Origin: Pseudeuparius sepicola
Taxonomy: Eukaryota > Arthropoda > Insecta > Coleoptera > Anthribidae
Reading direction: 5' to 3'
Length of the DNA: 64,000 bases
Assembly (NCBI GenBank): GCA_963920635.1
Contig: OY987305.1
Span: 20,298,876 to 20,362,875 of the forward strand
The notes below the pieces were generated by a model. The model ran no database searches. It was not told the origin of the DNA and saw only the letters and a list, made by a program, of their open reading frames with translations. A program made the position numbers and the translations under genes. Below, piece by piece: positions 44,200-55,338 of this stretch (its first letter is position 1; every line of letters starts with the position of its first letter).

Positions 44200-45020
44200 T
44201 TTCAAAATGGCCGTCGCCACAAGATGGCGGATGATGTATTTTTTGTCAATCCCCTTAATATGGGTATCAAATAAAAGAGCTTGAAGAATAGAAAACGATA
44301 GAGTTAGTGACATCAGACTAAATTCAATATAGCCGCCGCTTCAAGATGGCGGATAATGTATTTTTTTGTAAACCCCCTTAATATGGGTATCAAATGAAAG
44401 GGCTTGAAGAGTAGAAAACGATAAAGTTAGTGACGTCACACTAAATTCAATATGGCCGCCCCTCTAAGATGGCGGATAATGTATTTTTTGTCAACCCCCT
44501 TAATATGGGTATCAATAGAAAGGGCTTGCAGAGTAGAAAACGACAGAGTTAGTGACATCACACTAAATTCAATATCGTCGCTCCAAGATGGCGGATGATA
44601 TATTTTTTGTCAACCCCCTTAATATGGGTATCAAATGGAAGGGCTTGAAGAGTAGAAAACGATAAAGTTAGTGACATCACACTAAATTCAATATGGCCGC
44701 CCCTCTAAGATGGCGGATAATGTATTTTTTGTCAACCCCCTTAATATGGGTATCAATAGAAAGGGCTTGCAGAGTAGAAAACGACAGAGTTAGTGACATC
44801 ACACTAAATTCAATATCGTCGCTCCAAGATGGCGGATGATATATTTTTTGTCAACCCCCTTAATATGGGTATCAAATGGAAGGGCTTGAAGAGTAGAAAA
44901 CGATAAAGTTAGTGACATCACACTAAATTCAATATGGCAGCCGCTCCAACACGGCGGATTACATTTTGTATTCCCTTAATATGGGCACTAAATGAAAGGG
45001 CTTGAAGAGTAGAACTAAAA
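44200..45020. repeat. Tandem array of a 121-bp unit, seven copies
   Basis: Units begin AAGATGGCGGAT-like at 44221, 44343, 44466, 44585, 44707, 44826 and a decayed one at 44948. Each contains CCCCTTAATATGGGTATCAA. The pair at 44466+44585 is repeated almost identically by 44707+44826, so a 241-bp dimer was duplicated as a unit (higher-order structure). Open frames across it are by-products. Confidence 0.9.
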
Positions 45021-45021
45021 A

Positions 45022-45497
45022 GTTGAAAATAAAATTAATAGTAAAAAAATATTTTTAAAAACAAGCTTTTATTTAAATGCTCCGAAAAGAAGAAAATAAA
45101 CTTTATAATAAATTAAACCAAGGCAAACCCATAATTTTGTTCATTATACAACTGTATAAATATGATATAAAAGCTTGTCGCGAGAATATATATATCTTGA
45201 AAGTAATTTTAACCAGAAAATGTATTTTTCTATAAAAGAAATTTACACACGAGAATCTCGCGACCATATAATATGTATCTTGACGAAAGTAATTATAAGT
45301 AGAAATTGTATTTTTCTATAAAAGAAATTTACACACGAAAATCTCGCGACAAGCTTTTATATCATACCTATACAGTTGTATAATTTAACAAAATTATGGG
45401 TTTGCCTTGGTTTGATTTATTATAAAATTTATTTTCTTCTTTCATTTAAATAAAATCTTGTTTTTAAAAATATTTTTTACTATTAATTTTATCTTGA
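45022..45497. repeat. Palindromic element with an internal direct repeat
   Basis: The arms of about 160 bp (45022-45187 and 45338-45497) are inverted copies, sharing AAACCAAGGCAAACCCATAA and CTCGCGACAAGCTTTTAT. In the loop a 64-base unit with TTTCTATAAAAGAAATTTAC is directly repeated (45201-45264 and 45286-45350). Non-coding. Confidence 0.75.
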
Positions 45498-45949
45498 AGT
45501 GGTCATGCCCTTATAGATGCTTTATCTTTGCCTGGTAATAAGACCTTTATAAAGCCACTTGATCTTAAGAGGGTGTTAAATGAAAGACGGTTTTATTAGG
45601 GCGGAAATAAGCATTATTGCTTTAATGACCGGTTTTATAGCGTCCTTGTAGTCTTCTATAAAATTACATCACGTGAGGCTTTATGCTTGCTTTTAATGAA
45701 AAGCGGAAAGCACACTCGTGCGTCGCTTAAAAAATAGGGGGTACCGAGGTGGAGGTGGGTACCTACTTTCGGCATGGGCTTTTTAATTTTTTCTTATTAA
45801 TGTAGAAATAACTTATTTTTGCATAATTAATATAAAAAGTAAAAAAGTGCATAAAACAATAATTCCCGTTTTTCAAAGAAAAAGTTAATAACTCAAAATC
45901 CGTAATTCCTACTAAAAAAAATCAATAAGCCGAAGTAGGTAGGTACTTA
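45498..45949. other. No gene seen
   Basis: Contains GGTTTTAT(T/A)G-like motifs related to those at 43880-44030, so it may be the other flank of the same repeat complex. Confidence 0.35.
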
Positions 45950-46640
45950 CCACTATCCAAATATCTATTACCATTTGACAATGATTCGAAATGTCGGTTG
46001 TTTCATCACACTGTATCTGTATGGCCAAAAAGTCTGTTATTTTATTTATTTTCTCTCGAATTTCTTGGCGACAAACTTCCAGCATGCTTTTCAAAATTTC
46101 ATTTTGTACCGTTTTTGATGTACCCTTGAATACTGTAGAACTTTTTAAATGTTCTTTCATAATATAATCTAACTCGGATGTAAAATCGATTAATTCTCGA
46201 AAAATCCCACGATTTTGAGAGTCTTTTTTTCGTCGTGCCCTCGCAACGTTAATTCTAGTTTGCCACAAAATTTTATACAGTTTATTATTCTTTTTAAAAT
46301 ATATATATTTTTATCCACGGTTTCGTTATGTTTATTAATGTTTTGCCGGTACGTGGAATATAACTGAGCGGCAATACTAAGCTTGCCTAAAAATGCTAAT
46401 TCTGTAGAACAATTAATGTGCCGAATAGAAAGCTCGTGTTTTTTTATTTTTTGATTTAAATGTTTTAAATCTTTGAATCTTATTCTAGTCCATGTCTTAT
46501 CCATTCCCATTCCTTCTTTATAAAACAGTAAGCAGGGAAAACAAAACAGTGCATTTTGCATTTATTTTGTCGCATCCAGATATCCACTTGTTCTTGTCGT
46601 ACGTACGTCGCGGACAGTTGGTATCGAACGACCTGAAGAG
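45950..46640 (-). pseudogene. hAT transposase (ZMYM1/DUF4371-like), truncated
   Basis: On the minus strand the sequence gives KNKWISGCDKINA, then NALFCFPCLLFY, the zinc-finger-like TTF segment of this hAT lineage. Next come KKHELSIRH, HNETVDKNIYILKRIINCIK and GKLELTLRGHDE. A frameshift near 46210 leads to NRGIFRELIDFTSELDYIMK, VFKGTSKTVQNEIL and AIQIQCDETTDIS; the last holds the first catalytic Asp of hAT enzymes. It stops near 45950, so the rest of the catalytic domain and the C-terminal dimerisation region are absent. A small duplication near 46555 also breaks the frame. Dead copy. Confidence 0.85.
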
Positions 46641-46689
46641 GTTTCTCGTGGCTATCGTTACAGGGCGCGCGGAGACGGCAACAGCGCGC
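46607..46689. repeat. GC-rich 82-bp segment, inverted copy at 51937-52018
   Basis: GTCGCGGACAGTTGGTATCG starts both copies (the second on the minus strand). They differ at about two positions plus a single-base indel over 82 bases. The segment is much more GC-rich than its surroundings and adjoins the hAT relic here, but another transposon remnant at the second site. Its origin is unknown. Confidence 0.8.
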
Positions 46690-46890
46690 GCCTTCGGCAT
46701 CGGATGGTTCGAACGGGTGTCTTGTTCCGAGAATTCTTTGCAAGCGATTAAGCCGATGTCACCGAAAGGGTTAAAAAAAATTAAGGAATCAGTATTAAAC
46801 TATTTATTAAAACAGTTCACAAGTATACAGTATGATTTTTTAAACTACCACCGCGATTTCCTCGCTTATTTTGCGCCCTACAAAAAAACA

Positions 46891-47700
46891 TGAGAAACAA
46901 AAAGGTGACAATTTTGGACAGCTAAGTGGCCCTGAAAAAGTAATCAACATCCATGGTCAACTTGTCGCGCAATATAAAAAAACCTCCAATTGAGCAAAAT
47001 TATTAAATAGCCGTAACATACCTATTTATTTTAAGATACCGAAGAAAACTTTTATATTGAAAATTGATGGCACTGAGAAGCTTTATGCAACTGGGTGCTC
47101 AGATAGTTTCTGAAAATTACACAGGCTCTTCGGCTCTGTTGAGGCCATTGTTTTAGTTATTAAAGGCCATTGTTTTAGTTTATTAAAGTAGTTATTTGGC
47201 TCCCTACTGAAAAATCTTAAGAAACAAAAACGTGTAAATTTTAGATAGTTGGTTAATGTTAAAAAAAGAAGTCGGTATCCATGGCCAACTTTTCGCGCAA
47301 TACCAAAAAAAACTTAAATCAACAAGAATCTGAAAACAATCAATTTATTTTGAAAGTCGAGGGAAAATTTTAATTGGAGATTAGCGGCAATTAGATCACG
47401 CAAGAACATTGACAAAAGAAAATTTTCATACAATTTGTACTAGTTTTCCCGCTAATTTGTTTAAAGTGTGAAGTCGAAATAGCAATTAAAAACATCAACA
47501 GTTATTCAAATTAAAGACAAATTTTCTCATATTAAAGATCTTGTTTGATCAAAAAAAATTAAATAAATTGATAGTTTTGTTTTCACATTTTTGTCGACTT
47601 GAGTTTTTTTTTGTATTGCGTGAAAAGTTGGTTATGGATGCCGATTTATTTTTTAACATCACCTAGCCGTCTAAAATTGCCATATTTATTATGCTTATAT
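46891..47700. repeat. Three copies of a 110-160-bp unit, one inverted
   Basis: Units with ATCCATGGCCAACTTTTCGC-like sequence occur at about 46891-47060 and 47221-47380 in the same orientation, and at about 47575-47690 inverted. The last two form a palindromic unit of about 480 bp, probably a decayed foldback MITE plus a stray copy. Confidence 0.55.
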
Positions 47701-47959
47701 AAGCTTACTTACATAAAAAAAATATATTTAATGCAGTGATAGGGCCAAAGCGAAAAATGTTTTTCAAATAAATCAAAGTGTGCCAATTGTTTCTAAAATT
47801 GGTAGTATGGAGTATCCTTTACTTTTGAACAACTTTTCCTAGCAACTTATTTCCACATAAGAAATGTTAGCAAAGTTTTTATCAAGAGTAACTTTTTGCG
47901 GTAAAATTAAAGATAAGAAAGTGTTCCTATTCAACACCTCTTCTGTGGACATACTGTAT

Positions 47960-48195
47960 ATACATAGTGTATTTGGAAATGAAAGGAAGGTTTATGGCTT
48001 ATTATAAATATAAATGCAAATTCTTTATCAGAGGCTCGAGAGTCCGTCATAAAATACTACATAACTCGCCCGAATATTAATTTGCGTATTTATCCTCATC
48101 AGATTTTTAGCAAAAGAGCACGCCACTGAAATGGTCGAATTTTCCTTCTCAATCAATATTTATGGCCTCCTTTCATTTCCAAATACACTAAGTAT
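47960..48195. mobile_element. Small MITE, about 236 bp
   Basis: ATACATAGTGTATTTGGAAA at the left faces its inverted, slightly diverged copy ending at 48195; the arms are about 40 bp. Non-coding. Confidence 0.6.
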
Positions 48196-48603
48196 AGTTG
48201 TCAGCGGTTTTAGACATTAAGTTAATAAATATTTTGCGTTGCAACAAAAATGTATTTTTATGTTATAATAAAAAAATATGTAGTAACACTAAAAATATAT
48301 TTAGCTAATAACCCTAGAATTAAAAAAGTTAATTAAAAGGATTTTCATAAATTATTCTTTTCTTTGCAAAATAAGTATTTGTTCCAACATTTAGTTGTTA
48401 GGTCTCGTAGTCCTAAACATAAATGATTATAAAATAAAAGGGGTGTCCCTTTTATTTATTTTTTCTTATTTTTGAAGAAATTGGTCAGAAGTTTTAATAA
48501 ATTGGTTTTCGTGGTGCTGCAATGCTCCATTGTTTCTCATAAAATGCCCTTCAACAGATAAATGAGATTAGGGGGTCACAGACATAAAATTACCCTTGTA
48601 ACT
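48196..48603. other. No gene seen
   Basis: A+T-rich spacer; no recognised repeat ends. Confidence 0.4.
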
Positions 48604-49153
48604 TAATAGAGAGTTATTGCAGAAACTGTTTTTGGCATTAAGCAGTATTTAAGACGACCTTATTTGAATACTCTCATACGTTATTTATGATTCTGACAAT
48701 AGTTATTGCAAGTCGTAATTTATGTATCCAAATTAAGGGCTTGTTTACGTTTACTTTATTGTTTTGTATTTCTACACTTTCACTAGAATATTATGTGCTT
48801 TTATAATTTTGCTCCGGAAAAAACTGGGAAAACAGCCAAATAACCACGGAACACCAAGGTGAAAGACTAATGAAAACAAACAAGGTGCAAACGCAAACAA
48901 GCAACGAACATTTTAGGTTAAGTCCTACTTTCACAGAACACTAGCGTTTTCTGACAAATCAGAATTTATTTTAAGAATTGTGACAAATAAGGTAAAAATA
49001 ACGTATATTATGGTATACACAATAAACAAAAATAAAGGAAAATAACCTTATTATGGACGACCTTATGTCAAACTACGACTGCGCATGCTCAAATGTCAAA
49101 ATAACGTCAAAAAAGAGCGCGACGTTATTTATTTCTGCAATAACTCTCTATTA
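48604..49153. mobile_element. MITE with 22-bp perfect TIRs, 550 bp
   Basis: TAATAGAGAGTTATTGCAGA starts the left end, and its exact inverse closes the element at 49153, with 22 perfect bases on each side. No clear duplication flanks it. The interior is non-coding. Confidence 0.6.
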
Positions 49154-49442
49154 TTTAAATTGCATACCTTTATCAATAACATCAGAAGACACACAGCAGG
49201 GACACGTGTCAAGCTTTACACACCTCCCTGGACCTCAATGTGATTACCTGGATAAAATAAAATAATTTCAGGTGATTGAGGACTTCCACAAGCTGGATAT
49301 AATGATTACGAAGTTTTATTAGAACCACCGACACAGGAAGAATCCGAAAAAACTATAAACCCATTAAAATCTTTATGACTATAACATAATTAAATAAAGG
49401 CAAGAAATCAAATGCATTTTCCATTATTATATTATATGCATA
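49154..49442. other. 3' flank of the Tc1 ORF; no TIR recognised
   Basis: I searched this stretch for an inverted partner of 50450-50745 and found no convincing match. Confidence 0.35.
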
Positions 49443-50447
49443 TTAATATTTAGTATACCCACCTTGGGATAGGATGACTTTCTGAACTCTCCTGCTCATC
49501 GAATCTATGAGTTGGCAGCAGAGATCATGGGTTACGACTTCATCCCACGTTTGTTGAATCTTCTGCCAAAGTGCCTCCCTATTTTCGGGTACGAAGTTCT
49601 CCATTGTCCGCGCCATTCTGCCCCATACATTCTCAATGGGATTCAAGTCAGGACTCTTCGCCGGCCATTGCAACTTTTCTACGTTGTTTTCGGTGAACCA
49701 TTCGCGAACTATTCTTGCTGTATGCACAGGAGCGTTATCATGCTGGAAAACGAAGCCATCGGGATACATTTCCGTTGCAGTTGGTAACAATCCGCCTTCG
49801 AGTATCTCGCAATAGCGAGCTGCTGTGAAGCGGTCGTCGATTCTCCAACAAATGCCAGGTCCACGGTAGCTTATCCAGGCCCATATGTTGACGGAAAAAT
49901 GCCCACTTTTTTTCCTGGGTGACACAAATCTTTCGTCATATCTTGAACTCACCGAAGGTCTATATACTCGCACTTTGCCATTGTAATGGCTTTGAAAGAT
50001 CTTTTCGTCGCTAAATATTACCTTCTCCCAATAATGTGGCGGTAAACGCTGAAACTCTCGGCATATCTGCAACCTGACTTCCTTATTAGCCTCGGTCAGC
50101 TGAATTTTGTTGCTGGCCGTGCGAGATTTCAGATTGGCTGCATCTAATCTCCTTCGGGCAGTTCTAACACTTGCTGGAAATTGTGTTGCAGATACTGCTT
50201 CAACGGCGGATTTAAACGGATTTGCAAGGCAAAAATTAGCTAGTTGCTCATCTTGTTGGTCAGACGTAATTTTCACATTTCCTCCTCTATGTATGTTTTC
50301 CACGCTTCCGGTTTCGTCATATTTCTTCTTTATATTGAAAATGGTGCTTTTAGATACACCAAATTCTTCGGCCAGTCGGGAAATAGCCCAACCATTTTCT
50401 AGTTTGGCGATGATACGGTGCTTGACGGATTCACTCAAACGAGGCAT
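49443..50447 (-). CDS. Tc1-like transposase, apparently intact (334 aa)
   Basis: Cut-and-paste transposase of the Tc1 branch. The ATG at 50447 gives MPRLSESVKHRIIAKLENGW, and the first helix-turn-helix includes RLAEEFGVSKSTIFNIKKKY. A basic linker and second helix-turn-helix follow (to about residue 120). The catalytic motifs are VIFSDEKIFQS (first Asp), FQHDNAPVHTA (second Asp) and PAKSPDLNPIENVWG (Glu), the DD34E arrangement. The C-terminus ends with a typical SQGGYTKY. No stops or frameshifts occur, so it is potentially functional, but no flanking TIRs were found, so it may be immobile or newly isolated. An upstream in-frame GTG at 50456 is ignored. Confidence 0.9.
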   Translation of the reverse strand: MPRLSESVKHRIIAKLENGWAISRLAEEFGVSKSTIFNIKKKYDETGSVENIHRGGNVKITSDQQDEQLANFCLANPFKSAVEAVSATQFPASVRTARRRLDAANLKSRTASNKIQLTEANKEVRLQICREFQRLPPHYWEKVIFSDEKIFQSHYNGKVRVYRPSVSSRYDERFVSPRKKSGHFSVNIWAWISYRGPGICWRIDDRFTAARYCEILEGGLLPTATEMYPDGFVFQHDNAPVHTARIVREWFTENNVEKLQWPAKSPDLNPIENVWGRMARTMENFVPENREALWQKIQQTWDEVVTHDLCCQLIDSMSRRVQKVILSQGGYTKY

Positions 50448-50746
50448 AACGAACACTGTTAGTTACTCTCTCGAATTAGGATACTGACTAAATAATTTTA
50501 GCCCACCCACCTTAGTATTTATACAAAGGGCTAGGAGCAGGTATAATCGATATTTTCAAAATCTACATCCAATTCAATATTACAATTATTAAGTTAATCC
50601 CCTAAATTTAGTTATATTAAGTGCAGGTAGGTATAATTAATAAATACCTATTTAAAAATATATAAATATCTATGCTAAAATATTTCAACTCAGGTAATCC
50701 GATAATCCATTAATTTTGTGCCATACATTTTCTAATTAATATTAAG

Positions 50747-51548
50747 AGCCCCCATATCTACTTTTAAACATATTATACAAATCCTTGAAATCTTTAATTT
50801 TTGAGATAATCGCTTGATCTGTTTTTTGTCCGAAAGGACTTCAAAAGCCGCTTATTTTAGCAATCCTGCCATTTTCAAATTGCAAATCCAGGGCCGGCTA
50901 CGATTTTTTTATTCCCCCGATTTTCACAAAAACCATTTAGCCATTTTTTTATTTAAAATCTGACACCACAGCGTCAATCAGGACAGTCGAAAACCCTTTA
51001 TATACCAAATTTGAACAAAAAATATAGAGAGAGTTCTATTCTACAGGATGTCAAAATTGAGCAAAATAGGAAATTTAAAGAAACCTCTTCAGGCATCTCT
51101 GGCGAGTCAAGTCATAAAAATTCAGCATTTTCAGATGGGGCAGAGAAAAATACCCTGTATTGAATCTTTGCACACCAACACTTTGAGTGGTTCTGTTGAC
51201 AATTAAACTATTTTGACGGGATTCCATGGCACACTTGACTCGCCAAATGCCTGTAAATTTCCTATTTTGCTGAACCTTGACATCCTGTAGAATAGATCTC
51301 TCTCTAAATTCTTTGTTCAAATTTGGTATATAAAGGGGTTTTAGGGGGATCCTGATTAACGCTGTATTGGTAGATTTTAAATAAAAAAACACTCAAAAAT
51401 CGTAGCCGGACCTGGATTTGCCTTTTGAAAATGAAAGGAAGGCTAAAAGAAGCGATTTTTGAAGGCCTTTCACACAAAGAATGTTCAGGGATTATCTCCA
51501 AAAATAAAGATTTTATTAATTTGCATATGTTTAAAAGTAGACACCCTG
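50747..51548. mobile_element. Foldback MITE family A, copy 3 (diverged, about 800 bp)
   Basis: The right end is intact: GTAGACACCCTG at 51537-51548 followed by TA. The left end is degraded (ATCTACTTTTAAACAT near 50756). The arms share CAAATCCAGGGCCGGCTACG and CATGGCACACTTGACTCGCC with the other copies. The central spacer is almost lost. Confidence 0.75.
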
Positions 51549-52086
51549 TATATTAAATTATTGTTTTTGAGAAATTCTTCGGAATTCTATTGTGGCTCAA
51601 ATTGACTATGGATTTACCTAATTTCATATTCCTAATTAATACAGGGTGCTGGCAGCAAAGGAAGGAAACTCGAGAAAAAGCAACTTTTATTGTGGTGTTG
51701 ATTCTAATCTCAGCCTTGATATTTATTATTTTTTTATTTCATTATCATAAATACTAGACGGTATAGTAACATGATAAAATAGTACGAAATATTAAATACC
51801 AACACTGGGGTTGGAATTATTACCAGCACAAAGTTGCATTTTCCTCGAATTTTGTTCCTTTGCTGTGAGAGGCTGGAGGCTGTAATTTGCATTTTATGGT
51901 TCTATTTTTAGCAGACCGGCCGGCTGCAGACTCCAGCGCGATGTTGCCGTCTCCGCGCGGCCTGTAACGATAGCCACGAGAAACCTCTTCAGGTCGTTCG
52001 ATACCAACTGTCCGCGACTGTACTTCTAGAAAAGTGTCGCGTATAATTGCCGTTTGCATTTTTATCCGGTTGAGTTAATTGTAAAT
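51549..52086. other. No gene; contains the inverted GC-rich segment
   Basis: A TA-CAGGGTG terminus-like string occurs near 51641 without a partner. The GC-rich segment at 51937-52018 is an inverted copy of 46607-46689. Confidence 0.5.
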
Positions 52087-54285
52087 CTAGAGTTGGCCTG
52101 CCAAGAGTTTTTATTTCAACTTTGTCAGACAATGAAAGTCTTAAAAAGTTTCCTTCCAAAATGTCCTGTACGCTATTCTTCATTTTGTTTATACAATAGA
52201 ATACAAGAACGAGAATACGAGGTCGCGAGGTACGCCTACTATTTACTACTATTTACTATTTCAACTATTTCACTAATAGTGTATGTATACACCATGTTTG
52301 CAAAATAAGTAAAAGTTTGTATTTATTTACTTTAAAACAGAACACTTTCAATTAAAAATTATTTCAATTTCATTTAAAATGAACACACCAGTGCCCCACA
52401 AAATAGATATGTTTAGACATCTGTTCAAAAAAAAAAGAAACTTGAATAAAATAGCATGGACTGTATATATTTACATACTTGTCATTTATAAACCAAACAG
52501 GTGACAAATTGGAAAGTAAATTTATAAATATTTACCCACCTTCAAATCTTAAAAATATACTTAGGTATTTTTAAGTCTATTTCAAGTCATTAAATTACAT
52601 AACCTTTATATGTCAACAAATACTGAATTTGTTTCTAAATCTAAATATTTACAAAATAACTAAAATTTGCACAAAAACAAAAATAATAGCAATAATAACG
52701 ATAAGGTAATAAGTTAAGATAAAGTCAAAATTTACCGATAGCTATATACTTCAAAAGCAACAAAATAAATGCAAGAAAGCATTACCTATCCGTCAAAATC
52801 TCTTAATATGATATTGATGATATAACTTTAATGCAATATTTAAATGTATTTTTATACAGGGTGGCCCAACGAAAAGTTTCCACCCGGATTATTTAAAAGA
52901 GTATTGTTTTTTCAAAAAACGCAAAAATATGTCAATGTAGTTTGGAAGGGGGACCTTCATTGCAGAGCAAAGCAGTGCTGTATCTGCAACCCTCTGGCTG
53001 GGCTAGCTACCACCTCAAAATTCTTAAATGGGAATAGGGGTCGAGTGACACCTCAAATTAAAGAGAATTTAGTCATCTTTACAATGCTGTATTTATTTTT
53101 AATTTTGAGACCATTTTAGGTAAAAATAAATGCAAAAATGAAGATATGTAATTACTAAATTAATTTATTAAATGTTCAAAATGCCTAGAGTTGGCCTGCC
53201 AAGAGTTTTTATTTCAACTTTGTCAGACAATGAAAGTCTTAAAAAGTTTCCTTCCAAAATGTCCTGTACGCTATTCTTCATTTTGTTTATACAATAGAAT
53301 ACAAGAACGAGAATACGAGGTCGCGAGGTACGCCTACTATTTACTACTTTTTACTATTTCAACTATTTCACTAATAGTGTATGTATACACCATGTTTGCA
53401 AAATAAGTAAAAGTTTGTATTTATTTACTTTAAAACAGAACACTTTCAATTAAAAATTATTTCAATTTCATTTAAAATGAACACACCAGTGCCCCACAAA
53501 ATAGATATGTTTAGACATCTGTTCAAAAAAAAAAAAGAAACTTGAATAAAATAGCATGGACTGTATATATTTACATACTTGTCATTTATAAACCAAACAG
53601 GTGACAAATTGGAAAATAAATTTATAAATATTTACCCACCTTCAAATCTTAAAAATATACTTAGGTATTTTTAAGTCTATTTCAAGTCATTAAATAACAT
53701 AACCTTTATATGTCAACAAATACTGAATTTGTTTCTAAATCTAAATATTTACAAAATAACTAAAATTTGCACAAAAACAAAAATAATAGCAATAATAACG
53801 ATAAGGTAATAAGTTAAGATAAAGTCAAAATTTACAGATAGCTATATACTTCAAAAGCAACAAAATAAATGCAAGAAAGCATTACCTATCCGTCAAAATC
53901 TCTTAATATGATATTGATGATATAACTTTAATGCAATATTTAAATGTATTTTTATACAGGGTGGCCCAACGAAAAGTTTCCACCCGGATTATTTAAAAGA
54001 GTATTGTTTTTTCAAAAAACGCAAAAATATGTCAATGTAGTTTGGAAGGGGGACCTTCATTGCAGAGCAAAGCAGTGCTGTATCTGCAACCCTCTGGCTG
54101 GGGTAGCTACCACCTCAAAATTCTTAAATGGGAATAGGGGTCGAGTGACACCTCAAATTAAAGAGAATTTAGTCATCTTTACAATGCTGTATTTATTTTT
54201 AATTTTGAGACCATTTTAGGTAAAAATAAATGCAAAAATGAAGATATGTAATTACTAAATTAATTTATTAAATGTTTAAAATGCC
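52087..54285. repeat. Tandem duplication, two copies of about 1.1 kb, over 99% identical
   Basis: Copy 1 is about 52087-53185 and copy 2 about 53186-54285. Each runs from TAGAGTTGGCCTGCCAAGAG to AAAATGCC. I noticed about six substitutions and a two-base change in an A run. The junction AAATGCC|TAGAG fuses the end of one copy to the start of the next. Copy 2 continues beyond 54285 into the rest of the transposon; copy 1 does not. Each unit contains a minus-strand ATGGTGTATAC start resembling the transposase start at 54478, now inverted and decayed. Confidence 0.9.
52857..53184. mobile_element. Partial copy of the CAGGGTGGCCC transposon left end
   Basis: Identical in layout to the first 330 bases of the element at 53957. 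It begins CAGGGTGGCCCAACGAAAAG after TA at 52855-52856 and is cut off by the tandem duplication junction. Confidence 0.75.
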
Positions 54286-55109
54286 CCCTCCGCCTTCCAT
54301 GCTATTTCATACTAAGTTCTTTGATTTATTTTTTGAACAGATACACAAAAAATACATATTTTTTGCACTGGCCGATAGATAAAAATCGTGAGTTTTTTAA
54401 TTTTTAAATTGTATTCTGTTTTATTCTGCTTTCAAATAAATAGGTACAATACCTAAAGTGTTACTTATTTTGCAAACATGGTGTACACTATTGGTGATAG
54501 AGTTGAAATGGTATCAATTTATTTTAAAAACAATGATTGTGCAAGGGCAACTTCTAGGATATTTAACGAATTGATCACCAGATTTGTCCCCATTAGATTT
54601 TTTTCTATGGGGACACTTAAAAAGCGTCATTTATAAAACAGAGGCACCTGATTTGGTAGTACTTCGTCAACGAATAGTAGAAGAGTGTGGTCAAATTACT
54701 CCTGAAATGCTAAGGAATGTTCGAAGAAGTTTTGAGCAAAGGCTTTATTACTGCATGGAAGTCGGGGGGGGGGGGGGCATTTTGAACATTTAATAAATTA
54801 ATTTATTAATAAATTACGTATCTTTATTTTTGCATTTATTTTTACCAAAAATGGTCTCAAAATTAAAAATAAGTACATCATTGTAAAGAGAACTAAATTC
54901 TCTTTAATTTGAGGTGTCACTCGACCCCTATTCCCATTTAAGAATTTTGAGGTGGTAGCTACCCCAGCCAGAGGATTGCAGATACAGCACTGCTTTGCTC
55001 TGCAATGAAGGTCCCCCTTCCAAACTACATTGACATATTATTGCGTTTTTTGAAAAAAACAATACTTTTTTAAATAATCCGGGTGGAAACTTTTCGTTGT
55101 GCCACCCTG
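53957..55109 (+). mobile_element. DUF4817-type transposon, internally deleted (1,153 bp)
   Basis: The left end CAGGGTGGCCCAACGAAAAG faces the inverse ending GCCACCCTG at 55109, with TA at 53955-53956 and 55110-55111. The TIRs extend about 300 bp with a few mismatches, including CCTCTGGCTGGGGTAGCTAC. A G-run of about 14 bases marks the inner side of the right TIR. The transposase between them lacks its middle. Confidence 0.8.
54478..54793 (+). pseudogene. DUF4817-type transposase with internal deletion
   Basis: The ATG at 54478 gives MVYTIGDRVEMVSIYFKNND, the DUF4817 N-terminal helix-turn-helix, then breaks after about 35 codons. In another frame the C-terminal third follows: LSPLDFFLWGHLKSVIYKTE, with the third catalytic Asp region, then TPEMLRNVRRSFEQRLYYC and a family-typical ending near a G run. 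The second helix-turn-helix and the first two catalytic Asp motifs are gone, so the element is non-autonomous. Confidence 0.8.
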
Positions 55110-55123
55110 TATAAGGCTCAATG

Positions 55124-55320
55124 AGTTAACCAGGCAGAAATTCATGCATCATCAAGAAAACTGTAGAAGCTCCAGAACCGTCTCGTCTCCTGCAAACTCA
55201 GCAATCCGAAATCTTATATATTTATTGTATCACAAAGCGCGTTCAGATTAAGAAAGATCTTTGTCAAAAGCTTTTCGAATAAAGTTTTTTAAAAGCCTAC
55301 TGCTGTGGCCAATCATTTAA
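55124..55320 (+). repeat. Probable 5' LTR, about 197 bp
   Basis: It begins AGTTAAC, as gypsy-type LTRs do, and ends just before the primer-binding site. A TATATA string near 55215 and AATAAA at 55279 fit a promoter and poly-A signal. It lies 14 bases after the right end of the DUF4817-type transposon, so its left boundary is inferred from the AGTTA start alone. The length is short for the group. Confidence 0.5.
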
Positions 55321-55321
55321 T

Positions 55322-55338
55322 TGGCGCAGTCGGTAGGA
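55322..55338 (+). promoter_or_regulatory. Primer-binding site complementary to tRNA-Ser
   Basis: TGGCGCAGTCGGTAGGA is complementary to the 3' end of insect tRNA-Ser including the CCA tail. This primer choice is known from 17.6/297-type errantiviruses. Confidence 0.85.

Noticed and set aside
44221..45000. GATGGCGG motifs as YY1-type regulatory clusters
   Set aside because: They recur only because they lie in a 121-bp tandem repeat; no promoter context supports regulation.
48990..49265. Short plus-strand frame near 49053
   Set aside because: It overlaps the right end of a MITE and shows no protein family.
52054..53406. Two near-identical small proteins (start near 52095 and 53191)
   Set aside because: They are the same frame in both copies of a tandem duplication, reading antisense across a decayed transposase start; hydrophobic residues come from A+T-rich DNA.
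55322..55338. tRNA-Ser gene fragment
   Set aside because: The match is to the complement of the tRNA 3' end directly after an LTR-like sequence, so it is a primer-binding site.
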